From assembly GCF_018598175.1 (NCBI RefSeq), contig NZ_JAHESE010000002.1, positions 62,001-126,000 on the forward strand: a DNA stretch of 64,000 nt, written 5' to 3'. The notes under the pieces were generated by a model. That model was not told the origin of the DNA, made no database searches, and was given only the letters and a program-made list of their open reading frames with translations. This DNA is from Dawidia cretensis. GTDB lineage: Bacteria; Bacteroidota; Bacteroidia; Cytophagales; Cyclobacteriaceae. Positions 7,992-17,900 of this stretch are shown piece by piece. Position 1 is the stretch's first letter, and every line of letters starts with the position of its first letter. Made by a program: the position numbers and the translations under genes.

Positions 7992-9848
7992 TTACTTATT
8001 TGGGGTCTTTAAAATTGTAAGGCTACCGGTTACATTTTTGTCAGCATCGCTGATCTTCAACTCGAAAAAGTATACGCCCGCGGCGAGGTCAGCGCCCGTG
8101 AAATCATTCTGGTAAAGAGGTGAATAAAATACTTCCTGACCCCATCGATTCAGTATTTTCAGGCTGGCCGGGTATAGGAACGGCTCAACAAAGAGTTGGT
8201 CATTGTCGCCGTCGTGATTAGGAGTGATAGCATTGGTAACGAATAGTTCCTGTACTTCTACCGGGTATTGATAGGTAGTTCCACAACCCTTTTCATCAAA
8301 GCCTGTCAGCTGGACCACATAGGTGCCGGGATTCGTGAACGCATGTGACGGATTCTCCTCGTCGGTGGTGGAGCCATCTCCAAAATCCCAGGTGAAACCA
8401 GTTCCTGCTGACGATGTGTTCATGAACCCAACAGGGCCATTGGTTAATAAAGCCTGTCCGGCGGGAGTCGTTTGTCCGGCAATTGCGAGAGAAAAGTTTA
8501 TATCCTTGCCACTGACCAGGTCTGATCGACCGGGTTGAGTGGTGTATGTTTCTACGAGTGTGTAGCTCGCTGTTTCAATGGAGACGGTATAATTTCCGGG
8601 CGTTGTTACGGTAATGGCAGGCGTTGTTGCGCCGGTGCTCCAGGTATAGGTGGCGCTCGTGAGGTTTCGGGTGGCGTCCAGTGTTGCCTGTCCGCAGAAG
8701 CTTACAGGCTCGTTGGCAAGCACTTGAAGCTGCACCGGGTTTCGCTGCAGGGTAAGGTCTGTAACAAGGGTGCTGGTAATGGTCGCGGAGTAACTGCCGG
8801 CCTGTGTGGCAGAAAGATCATTCAGCGTGAGGCTGGCACCGGTGACGTCGGGCAGCGGTGCACCGTCTTTAAACCAATGGTAGCTGTTTGCTGTGCCGCC
8901 TACTTCGCTTTTAAGGATCAGCCGCGAGCCGGCTTTGGCCGTAATGGTTTGGATATCGTAAACCGGTTTTTGCGGGGTGTATAGAAATGCTTTGCCTTGA
9001 TTGCGTAGCGCCAGGTTCGGCTCTATATCTTCGAATGTTAGACGATTGTTTGCGATCGACACGAGGGAAAGACGAGTCATAGTCGTCAGGTCCGGTAATT
9101 GGTCGAAGTTGTTATCATCCACGACCAGGCGTTCGAACTTTGTTAACTGGGTCAGCTCAGCGGGTATTGCCCCTTCAAACCCACTGGAGGCAGCGATGAT
9201 CTGCTCCAGCGCAGCAGCGTTGCCGATGGCGGTTGGTATGACACTGCCGGTAAGTTTGGTGTTGAGTAAAACTAACAAGCGCAACTTGGGGAGGCTGAGA
9301 ATGGATTCGGGAAGGGGACCTTCCAGGCTGTCGTTTAGGACCAGTAAAAGGAATTCCAGCTTGCGTAAGTTTCCGAGTTCGTTGGGTATGGTGCCGGAAA
9401 GTTTGGTGCCGGAAATCGACAGCGACTCCAGGTTTGTCAGTGCACCGAACTGTGTAGGGATGCTTCCCCGTATATTGTTTCCCGAGAGAAAGAAGCGACG
9501 TAAACTAACGAGATTCGCGATGGACGTCGGAAGAGGTCCTGATAATCCGGGATTTTGCAGGTATAACGCTTTCAGCGAGGTGAGCGAGCCGATCGCCGCC
9601 GGAAGGGTACCGGTTAGCTCGTTATTGTCTAGGCCCACCGTGTCGACACGATTTCCTACGGTACCGACGCCATACCAGGTGCTCACGGGGCCTTGTAGCC
9701 AATTTGTACTGTTGTTCCAGCCTGCGCCGTTCGTTGCATTATAAAGCGCCACCAGCGCGAGTGAATCCTGCTCGATAATTTGAGAGGAAGCCGTGCCGGT
9801 GATACAAGCCCAAAAACCAACGACAATAAAAAAAGAATACTTTGACAT
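7992..9848 (-). CDS. Leucine-rich-repeat surface protein with T9SS type B sorting domain
   Basis: Secreted, probably cell-surface adhesin-like protein. After a signal peptide (about 1-22) come plant-type leucine-rich repeats (about 70-260; repeating LxGxLPxxIGxLxxLxxLxL), an Ig-like region (about 285-375), a PKD-like domain (WDFGDGSTTDEENP, HAF...PGTYVV, about 480-530) and a C-terminal gliding-motility/CHU_C domain (TPNHDGDND ... ILNRWGQEVFYSP ... AAGVYFFELK), the T9SS type B sorting signal. Proteins of this class are usually exported and attached to the surface together with a PorP/SprF partner, and such a gene lies about 3 kb upstream (13018). It is transcribed in the same direction as the T9SS type A protein at 9909-12560, 60 bp apart, probably as one unit. 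Confidence 0.9.
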   Translation of the reverse strand: MSKYSFFIVVGFWACITGTASSQIIEQDSLALVALYNATNGAGWNNSTNWLQGPVSTWYGVGTVGNRVDTVGLDNNELTGTLPAAIGSLTSLKALYLQNPGLSGPLPTSIANLVSLRRFFLSGNNIRGSIPTQFGALTNLESLSISGTKLSGTIPNELGNLRKLEFLLLVLNDSLEGPLPESILSLPKLRLLVLLNTKLTGSVIPTAIGNAAALEQIIAASSGFEGAIPAELTQLTKFERLVVDDNNFDQLPDLTTMTRLSLVSIANNRLTFEDIEPNLALRNQGKAFLYTPQKPVYDIQTITAKAGSRLILKSEVGGTANSYHWFKDGAPLPDVTGASLTLNDLSATQAGSYSATITSTLVTDLTLQRNPVQLQVLANEPVSFCGQATLDATRNLTSATYTWSTGATTPAITVTTPGNYTVSIETASYTLVETYTTQPGRSDLVSGKDINFSLAIAGQTTPAGQALLTNGPVGFMNTSSAGTGFTWDFGDGSTTDEENPSHAFTNPGTYVVQLTGFDEKGCGTTYQYPVEVQELFVTNAITPNHDGDNDQLFVEPFLYPASLKILNRWGQEVFYSPLYQNDFTGADLAAGVYFFELKISDADKNVTGSLTILKTPNK

Positions 9849-9908
9849 TAAAAAACAGGATTTACGGTAAAAAGGTAGCGAGGAAAACCTCGCTACCGTT
9901 CACTTACT

Positions 9909-12560
9909 TTATTGAATGATAATTTTTTGATGAATGCTTCGTGGTGTGCCCTGTATGATCAGGTGATAGACTCCGGGACTGATACCTTGAACGTTCAGGA
10001 TATAGTTGTTGCCGGAGGCTTTCTTCCGCACGACCTCTTTACCCGCCATATCCAGGAGTATGAGTTGGTTCATAGTACCTTCTCCAAGTTCGATGTTTAG
10101 TTGATCGGAAACCGGGTTGGGTGAAATCGAAACACTTTTTGATTCTGTTTCCGCTATGCTGGGGCCGGCCTGCCGACCCGTGGGGCAAGAGCAGCCCGTA
10201 TCACCCGAAAATATTTTTTGACTGGAACATCCGTTGGTTTTATCGGTTACGATCAGTTTCAACGCCTGCCTTAATAAGCAAGGATCGCTATCGAAATAGA
10301 AATTTCCAGTGACACCTGTTACGAGGACATCATTCAGATACCACTGGTAGGTGTAGTTGCCGCTGGGAGCATTTACGAATCGGGAGAAACAAGGATCTCC
10401 TGCCCGTATAACATTGGCCAGGTTGGGAGCATTTCCATAGGTAATGGTGAATCCATCGCTTGTATTAACACAATTAGCGGCCGATGTAATTTTCACGGTC
10501 AGCGGGTTCGGTAACGGTGTCGTGGGAGTAGCGGCTGCTATTTGTATCCGTACCTGGTTGGTGTTCTGTCCATTTAGTATTTGATACCTTCCGGCATGAT
10601 TGACGGGCAAAACCCACTCGAAGGTCGCTCCGGCTATCGCTGGAACAGCGAAGTTTACGGCGGCAGTAGTCGTGGGCGAAATACAGTCACTACCGGCGGA
10701 GACAAGCGTAATAGGTCCCGGTTTTGGCGGATTGATATTCGCCGTAAAGCTCAGCGCGTGGCTGGTCGTACATCCGGACGCGGTGGCCATCACCGATATG
10801 GTTACCGGGCCTGTTCCGGCTGTAACGGTCACTTGTCGTGAATTCGGAACGGTAGAAAATGTCCATCCATTTATGGGAGAGGAGATACTCCAGAGATAGC
10901 CTTCGGCAAAGTCAACGACATTAGACGCCAGGATATATTGCTGGCCCGCGGTGTAGCATAAAGATCCGCCATTGACCAACGGAGTTCCGACTACTCCAAA
11001 AGTTGATGTAACTTGTTGGGGCATAGCCGGCCCGATCGGTACTTCCAGCGTGCTTGTTACGGGAGTACCCGTTCCGCAGTTCCCGACAATCTCCGCCGTG
11101 ACCAGGAAGCGGCTGCCATTGGCTACACCGGTAAAATTGGGAATATACCGAATGGTAGCGCCGTTCACATTGGCCGGACTTTCGGGAACCCAGTTGGCCG
11201 GCGTGAGCGCTCCATTAGCCGCTTTTACCTGGACGTTCCAGTTGTAGGTATTGTCGCCACCGGCCACGGTGAATTGAACGGGCTCTGGATTGCCAAAGCT
11301 TAAGCATCCCTGACCTACAAGAAGCGGGGCGGTGGAAGGATACCGGTTGATATCGAGGGTCGCCAGCTCATCGCCGCAGCCGTCGTTTGTAGCTCTGACG
11401 GTGATGGTTCCGGGGCTGGTATTGGCCATACGGATCACGACTTCGGTGTTGTCGGGTCCATTGGTACTGAGGATTTCCCAGGCTGCCGGAATGATCCACT
11501 CATACTGAAAATCCGATGACGGATTATTCAGGACGCGAAAGGTTTCTGTCGTCGTGTTATTCTCAGGCAAGCAGAACGTAGTACTTGCCGTATAGCCATT
11601 GGAGGCTGTGCCTATCTGGGCAGCCGGTGCCGGCGCACGCAATACGCGGGTATAGGTAAGCCCGGGATTACAGGCCGGGCCCAGTAGTAGCGACACGGTA
11701 ATGTCTGTTGAATTGTCCAGCACCCTAAACGCGATGGCACTGCCATCACCGCTGAGAAATTCCCGACGAAGCTTGTTGGTGGGGAAACTCCACTGATATT
11801 GCCCGGGGTCCCAGCGTCCCAGCACCGGAGGTACCGCCAATACGAGGAGGTTGTCTTCGCCCAGCACATCGTCACTGGTACAGTCCGCACCGGTTATTTC
11901 GATCGCGGCACGTTCAGTAGCCGATAATGTCTTTCGTATCATAAATGAACGGGTCGGAGAGGAGCAGAACTCACCGGAGCAATCGTTGGTTACCGTTACA
12001 CGGATAACAGACGTACCGGCGTTGAGTGAATTGACCGTAACCGTCGGACTGGTCCGGGTGGAAGCAACGATTTGTGTATTCTCACCTCCCTGCACCATGA
12101 CCCAGCTATATTCGACATTGCCGGCACGGGGGTCTACAGCGATGGAGAATTGAGCGCTTCCGTTGGACGCGATACAAGCGCTTCCCGTAATGGCGGGAGC
12201 CACCAGCGTGTTGAGGTTTGTCACGCTCACTTTCACGGAGTCAATGATTTGACTGTTGTTGGGGTCGGCGACATATATTGTGCCGCTGCCGAAGGAAGCC
12301 TTTACCTGAAAGGTCGAGGCCGCCGTGACAAGAATAGGAACTTCCTTACCGTTGGAAGGATCTACGATCATTGCTCCTCCGTTGACGGAGGCGACGTAAT
12401 TACCGGTGTACGTAACAGTTACCGTTGCCGTCGACTTGCAGTCCAGTACAGTCGATGTTTGATTGCCAGGAAACCTGGCCGTGATGACGGGGGGTTGTTG
12501 TGCCCACGTAGGAATTATTCCTGCCATGAGTAGCACGCTAAGTAGAATTAGCCTTTTCAT
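9909..12560 (-). CDS. Ig/PKD-like repeat surface protein with T9SS type A sorting domain
   Basis: Large secreted protein: signal peptide (1-20, ending IPTWAQ), then about seven beta-sandwich repeats of Ig/PKD-like character, each with a Cys pair and patterns such as YxWxxP and NxVxV, and a C-terminal type A T9SS sorting domain (SISPNPVSDQLNIEL ... LILLDMAGKEV ... GVYHLIIQ). No catalytic domain is visible, so it is likely structural or adhesive. A 41-bp segment of its gene (11189-11229) recurs 88% identical at 21148-21188, where only a gene relic remains. It is divergent from the PorP/SprF gene across a 457-bp AT-rich region. Confidence 0.85.
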   Translation of the reverse strand: MKRLILLSVLLMAGIIPTWAQQPPVITARFPGNQTSTVLDCKSTATVTVTYTGNYVASVNGGAMIVDPSNGKEVPILVTAASTFQVKASFGSGTIYVADPNNSQIIDSVKVSVTNLNTLVAPAITGSACIASNGSAQFSIAVDPRAGNVEYSWVMVQGGENTQIVASTRTSPTVTVNSLNAGTSVIRVTVTNDCSGEFCSSPTRSFMIRKTLSATERAAIEITGADCTSDDVLGEDNLLVLAVPPVLGRWDPGQYQWSFPTNKLRREFLSGDGSAIAFRVLDNSTDITVSLLLGPACNPGLTYTRVLRAPAPAAQIGTASNGYTASTTFCLPENNTTTETFRVLNNPSSDFQYEWIIPAAWEILSTNGPDNTEVVIRMANTSPGTITVRATNDGCGDELATLDINRYPSTAPLLVGQGCLSFGNPEPVQFTVAGGDNTYNWNVQVKAANGALTPANWVPESPANVNGATIRYIPNFTGVANGSRFLVTAEIVGNCGTGTPVTSTLEVPIGPAMPQQVTSTFGVVGTPLVNGGSLCYTAGQQYILASNVVDFAEGYLWSISSPINGWTFSTVPNSRQVTVTAGTGPVTISVMATASGCTTSHALSFTANINPPKPGPITLVSAGSDCISPTTTAAVNFAVPAIAGATFEWVLPVNHAGRYQILNGQNTNQVRIQIAAATPTTPLPNPLTVKITSAANCVNTSDGFTITYGNAPNLANVIRAGDPCFSRFVNAPSGNYTYQWYLNDVLVTGVTGNFYFDSDPCLLRQALKLIVTDKTNGCSSQKIFSGDTGCSCPTGRQAGPSIAETESKSVSISPNPVSDQLNIELGEGTMNQLILLDMAGKEVVRKKASGNNYILNVQGISPGVYHLIIQGTPRSIHQKIIIQ

Positions 12561-13017
12561 AATAAATTGGTTAGGGGTTGTGTAAGAGAACGTTAGGAAT
12601 ATATCATGTGAATGCCATGTTGACTTTTTTATGACAGGTATCTTTTGAAATAGCTAAAAACCTCCCCGTAGCAAGATTACACCAACTTTATAGCTAGTTC
12701 TGTTTTAACTTAGTTATAGGATATTGAAAATATAGTATTCAGTAACTGTCTTTTTTTGATAACTGATTAGCGCAATAAATTTAGGGATAACTTTGTTTTA
12801 TCAAAATAATATCCTTGGTTTTTTAGTAAAATAAATTTTGGGGAAATATATAGTATAATACCTTTCGGACTGGTTGTTCTTATTTTACATATAACGTGAC
12901 ATTTTATAGTATATTCGGTCACTTTTTGTGACTTTTGAGCATGTATGCTAATAACATTAGCTTCTATCGTTAATTAAATACTCGATGATTGTCAATTGTT
13001 TAAATCGTTTTTGGTGT
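12561..13017. promoter_or_regulatory. AT-rich divergent control region
   Basis: A 457-bp AT-rich gap between divergent T9SS-related genes, with no coding frame of note. For the PorP/SprF gene, TTTG (12837-12840), 18 bp, TACCTTTC (12859-12866) is a near-consensus Bacteroidota promoter. A perfect -7 match TAACTTTG is at 12788-12795 but lacks a well-spaced -33 element. No clear minus-strand promoter was found by eye. Confidence 0.4.
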
Positions 13018-13929
13018 ATGAAGCCAATCGTTCCCTGTTTGTTCGTTTCGGCTCTGTTGGTTATCAGCTTATTTCCCATTTCAGCGCATTGTCAGCAACA
13101 CCCCGTCATCAGCAGCTATATGAAGCAGCCGTTGTTGCTAAGCCCCGCTGCAGTAGGAATAGACTCCAGTACACACCTGGACGTCACGCATCGTTCGCAA
13201 TGGCGCAAATATGACAACTTTTCAGATGGCAAAAGCGGTCCAGCCAGCCAGTTGCAAATGGTAACGGCATCTATGCAGCTTCGCGATAGTGCCGGGGGCC
13301 TGGGCTTACTGGTGTACCGGGACGAGGCGGGTCCGCTACAAACATTCGATATGAAGGTTTCGTATGGGTATCATATACGATATACTAAAAAGGGAACCAT
13401 CGGGTTGGGCGCCGGCGTAGGAGTACGGGCCAAGACGATGGATTACAATGACTATATTGTTAAACATCCGGATGATGCCCTGCTGGGAGAAGGAGCTGTC
13501 ACTCAAATAAAGCCCGATCTTTCGTTGGGGGTATGGCTTAATCATGAGAAATATTACTTTGGCGGCAGTTATGCTCATTTTCTCGGTGCCGATTACGACC
13601 AGGTAAACGTTCAGGATGAAGCATTAATCACGATTACCGGGGGATATCATTTTCAGCTAGATAAGAATTGGAAAGTTACGCCGGGCTTTCTGCTGATGAA
13701 TGAAGCATCGCAAACCACTTTCGCAATTCATACACTGGGAACATATCGGGATTTGTTTGAAGGAGGTATTTCGTACAGGCATGAGGAGGCTTTTTCCGTG
13801 CTCATGGGAACACGGTTACTGAAGGATCGTTCGTTGCGATTGGTACTGGCAACGGACATGATTACAGAAAACAAGGGGGCGAAAGGTAATGCTTCTTTTG
13901 AAGTGATATTGGGGTACAGGTTTCTTTGA
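13018..13929 (+). CDS. PorP/SprF family type IX secretion outer-membrane protein
   Basis: Outer-membrane beta-barrel of the PorP/SprF family, which works with T9SS substrates carrying type B sorting domains. I start at the ATG at 13018 (MKPIVPCLF..., signal peptide ending SAHCQQ) rather than the upstream in-frame ATG at 12985, which would add 11 residues before the signal peptide. Hallmarks are the early YMKQPLLLSPAAVG segment (family pattern: few-residue leader, then NPAxxG), HRSQWRKY, and alternating strands ending in an aromatic (ILGYRFL). Its length of 303 residues is normal. The neighbouring LRR protein with a CHU_C domain is the likely partner. Confidence 0.9.
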   Translation: MKPIVPCLFVSALLVISLFPISAHCQQHPVISSYMKQPLLLSPAAVGIDSSTHLDVTHRSQWRKYDNFSDGKSGPASQLQMVTASMQLRDSAGGLGLLVYRDEAGPLQTFDMKVSYGYHIRYTKKGTIGLGAGVGVRAKTMDYNDYIVKHPDDALLGEGAVTQIKPDLSLGVWLNHEKYYFGGSYAHFLGADYDQVNVQDEALITITGGYHFQLDKNWKVTPGFLLMNEASQTTFAIHTLGTYRDLFEGGISYRHEEAFSVLMGTRLLKDRSLRLVLATDMITENKGAKGNASFEVILGYRFL

Positions 13930-13982
13930 TTCCCGATAAGAATGAAGTGCCCAAAGTCAGTATTGTTATAGATCGATCATTT

Positions 13983-14548
13983 TCATATCCCAAGCCAGTA
14001 ATCCGAATGTGGATTATTTTTTTTCATGATGACGTTGCTCTTGTCATAATCTTTTTCGAAGAAGCCATCACTGTCATAGTGGAATATTCCTTTTTCAAAG
14101 CATATGATGAATGAATCGATCATTGCCTCCAACGAATCAAAATAGCTTGTTGGTTCCAGGATCTGGAGCGACGGGCAGTAAATGAATATCTTGCCAAAGC
14201 CCTTTGATGTTTTTTCGAGATCGATCAGAAAGCTGTCGTCTGAAATACAGGGAAATAGTTTTTTTTAAGTTCGAAATCGGTGCGATTGTAGATCGTAACA
14301 CTATCCTGCAAGGGGAGAAGAACTCCTCCGATACCGAACAACAACATGCCGGTCGGTATGTCGTCATATCTAAGACCATTTCGCCATTGATACAATGTAA
14401 CAAGGTCGTCAGTTGGCGTGAGGCCGGTTGTCGCGAATCGCCTATGGATCTCTTCTTTTGCAAGACCAGGTAGGAGATATTTAATAACCGGAGCTTTTAT
14501 TAGCTCCAGTTGTTTTTCAAATGCAGTAAGTTTTGCTGTAATGCTCAT
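13983..14548 (-). pseudogene. SMI1/KNR4 (SUKH) family protein, broken by one frameshift
   Basis: The N-terminal 107 residues (start 14548) carry the SUKH-type pattern TPTDDLVTLYQWRNG and GGVLLPLQ, then stop at 14225 right after QTTAF. In the neighbouring frame the protein continues without interruption (LIDLEKTSKGFGKIF ... TSYFDSLEAMIDSF ... DYWLG) to a TGA at 13983-13985. Adding one T to the TTT run near 14233-14237 restores a single frame of about 188 residues. SUKH proteins are small cytoplasmic proteins, often immunity proteins against toxins or regulators; no toxin gene is adjacent. Whether this is a real mutation or a sequencing indel cannot be decided from the sequence; three other genes in the window show the same type of defect. 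Confidence 0.65.
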
Positions 14549-14906
14549 CCTTCCAAATCATTCCATGGGTTTGAACTACTAGGTGTATCGAAGCAAGGTA
14601 TATAAATCGGGAACCAGAATAAAGTCGGAAGGCAGGTCAAATTGTCATTGAATACGACGTGTTCGGGTAAACCCATCAGTGCCGCGCCGGACTCGCCGGT
14701 GTGGTCGATGGGGGAATTGGAATGGCATTTTCCCGTGCTTCCGGCGGCTACCGTTCAACACAGTTCCGGCGGGCGCGGTGCCCCGCCATCTGGTTGCGTT
14801 ATCGGAGTACCGACCTTCCGTTCATGGAACCGGATTGTTTCGGGCGGCCTGGTGGATTTTATTTTGTTATCTTGGCCATTGGGAGACATCATACCCAAGC
14901 CGAAAT

Positions 14907-17900
14907 ATGAAAACAACGCTCGCGCCGGCCGCCCGCTGGCAAACCGTGTGCCTACCTGCCTTTTGTACAGGCATCATGCTTTTACTGGCAGGTTGTCAGG
15001 ACAAAGAGCACGGCGGGGACGCCGGTAAACGGATTCGCCGGATGGATCCGCAGGAGACAGCGCAACTGGCAAAGGTCATCGAGGCGCAGGTGACACCGCA
15101 GATCGCCGACGGCCTCACGCTGCGGCTATGGGGCGTGGATTCGCTGGTGGCAGACCCTGTGTCGATCGACGTCGACGATCAAGGTCGGTTGTATTACACC
15201 CGCACCAACCGCCAGAAACATTCGGAATTCGATATCCGCGCGCACCGCGATTGGGAGATTGAATCTATCCAGCTGCAAAGTGTGGAGGATAAGCTCGCGT
15301 TTTTTAAACGTGTTCTGGCGCCGGAAAACAGCCAGAAGAACGAATGGCTGGCCGATCTCAACGGCGACGGGTCACACGACTGGCACGACATGACGGTGGA
15401 AAAAGAGCATGTTTACCGGCTGGAAGATGTATCGGGCGACGGTGTGGCCGACCTTTCGCAGCGGATGGTAGAGGACTTCAATGAAGTAATAACCGACGCG
15501 GCAGGCGGTGTACTGAAGTACGGCGACGACCTGTTTGTGGGCATTGGCCCGGATCTCTGGCGGATAAAAGACAAGGATGGCGACGGCCTGGCCGACGAGA
15601 AGACGTCGCTCTCGCACGGTTACGGGATTCACCCGGGTTTTTCGGGGCACGGTATGTCGGGCCTTGAAGTGGGACCGGAAGGGAAGATATACTGGCAGAT
15701 CGGCGACATCGGCTTTAGCGGTAAAGGTTCCGACGGCCGGAAATGGGAGCATCCCAACAGCGGTGTGATCGTGCGGTCCAACCCGGACGGCAGCGATTTC
15801 GAAGTGTTTGCTTACGGCAACCGGAATACACACGAATTTGTCTTCGACGAATACGGCAACCTCATCAGTGTGGATAACGATGGCGATCATCCCGGTGAAA
15901 GCGAGCGCCTGGTATATATCGTCGACGGCTCGGATACCGGCTGGCGCATCAATTGGCAATTCGGCAAATACCGCGACCCCGAAAACAATACGTACAAGGT
16001 ATGGATGGACGAGAAGATGTATGTGCCGCGGTTCGAAGGTCAGGCGGCCTACATTCTTCCACCGATTCAGAACTTCGTGAACGGCCCCACAGGAATGTTA
16101 TACAACCCAGGCCTGGCGTTGAGCCCTGCCTGGAAGAATACCTTTTTTGTCGGCGAGTTTGTCGGTAACCCGGCCCGCTCGGGCATTCACGCCTTCAAGC
16201 TCAAGCCGAAGGGCGCAACGTTCGAGCTGGCGGAAAGCAGGATGATTCTCGGCGGTATCCTGGCCACAGGAATTGACTTCGGTCCGGATGGCGCCATGTA
16301 CCTCGCCGACTGGATAAACGGCTGGGACACGAAGGACTACGGCCGTGTATGGAAGCTCGACGCCGAAGGCGGAGATACACCGGCACGCCGAGAAGTGAAG
16401 ACACTGCTCGGTGACGACTTTACAACGTACGACGATGAGCGGCTCAGCGCCTTGTTGAAAAATGAAGACATGCGTATTCGCCAGAAGGCCCAGTTTGCGT
16501 TAGCTGCCCGGGGTGACGCCGGTATACGCGTATTTCAGGCAAACATTGCGCAGACGGCCAACCAGCTGGCACGTGTCAACGCTATCTGGGGCATCAGCCA
16601 GTTTGCGCGAAAAGATATGCAGCACGCTAAGCTGCTGTTACCGCTGTTAAAAGATAATGATCCTGAAATCCGCGCGCAGGCTGCGAAGTGGTTGGGGGAT
16701 GTAAAATACAAGGAGGCCGGTGAAGTCCTGTTGCCTCTGCTGAAAGACGACTACAGTCGTGCCCGGTTCTTTGCCGCCGAGGCGCTCGGCAAAATTGCCT
16801 ACGCGCCGGCAATCAACCCGATCATCGAGCTCTTACGAACTAACAACGATGAAGACGCGTACCTGCGCCATGCCGGGAGCCTCGCGCTGGCGCGCATAGG
16901 TCGAGCTGAGCCGGTGGCGGCGCTGTCGACCGATGCTTCACGCGCTGTGCGTATCGCGGCGGTGGTGGCGTTGCGCCGGATGCGCGATCCTTCCATTACC
17001 AGATTCCTGACAGATCACGACGAGTATATTGTCACCGAAGTAGCCCGGGCCATCAATGACGATCTTTCCATCGAACAGGCGCTGCCCGCGCTAGGCGATG
17101 TGCTGGCAACGACAGCCTTTACGAACGAGGCATTGCTGCGCCGCGCGATCGGTGCGAACCTGCGCGTCGGCACGGACAAAAGCATGCAAAACCTGATCGA
17201 CTACGCAGGCAAAGCGGGTGCGCCGGCAGCGATGCGGGCCGAAGCGCTTGCGGCGCTCGGGACCTGGGCCAAACCTTCGGTACTCGATCGGGTGGACGGC
17301 CGGTATCGGGGTGAAGTGAAACGCGACCCTGCTCCTGTAAAAGCGAAAACATCCGGAACACTTGCTCGGCTGACCTCGGATAAAGAGCCAGACGTACGAC
17401 GGGCAGCCGTAAAAGCCATTGGCAAGCTCCACATTGAAACCGCGTCTGCACAATTGCTGGCCAGGCTGAAAACAGACAACCAGGCCGGCGTACGCGTAGA
17501 AGCGCTCCTGGCGCTGGCGACGCTCGACGATAAACAGATTGGCGATGCTATCCGCATAGCGCTTGCCGACAAAGACAAAAGCGTGCGGGTAACAGGCTTG
17601 GACCTGTTGCCGAAAATGAATATACCGCGGGAACTGATGGTGTCGTTGCTTAGCGATGTGATCAATACCAAAACGCCGGAAGAAAAACAGGCGGCGCTGG
17701 TTACGCTCGGCGCGCTGCCCTTAGAGCATACGCAAAAGGTCTTCGACCAACTGCTTGTGAAACGTGCCGGGGGAAAACTGCCACCGGAAGTATACCTGGA
17801 GCTGGAAGAGGCGATTGACAGTACACACTCGCAGTCACTCATTGCGCAGTTAAAAAAGATCAGCACGACATCATCACCCGATACATTAAAAGCCTTGTTT

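Noticed and set aside
13926-14114. 62-codon plus-strand frame after the PorP/SprF gene
   Set aside because: It lies antisense to the 3' half of the frameshifted SUKH gene and looks like its shadow.
14679-14906. Upstream extension of the cytochrome/HEAT lipoprotein
   Set aside because: 76 residues of non-conserved text before a clear lipoprotein signal; the ATG at 14907 is the better start.
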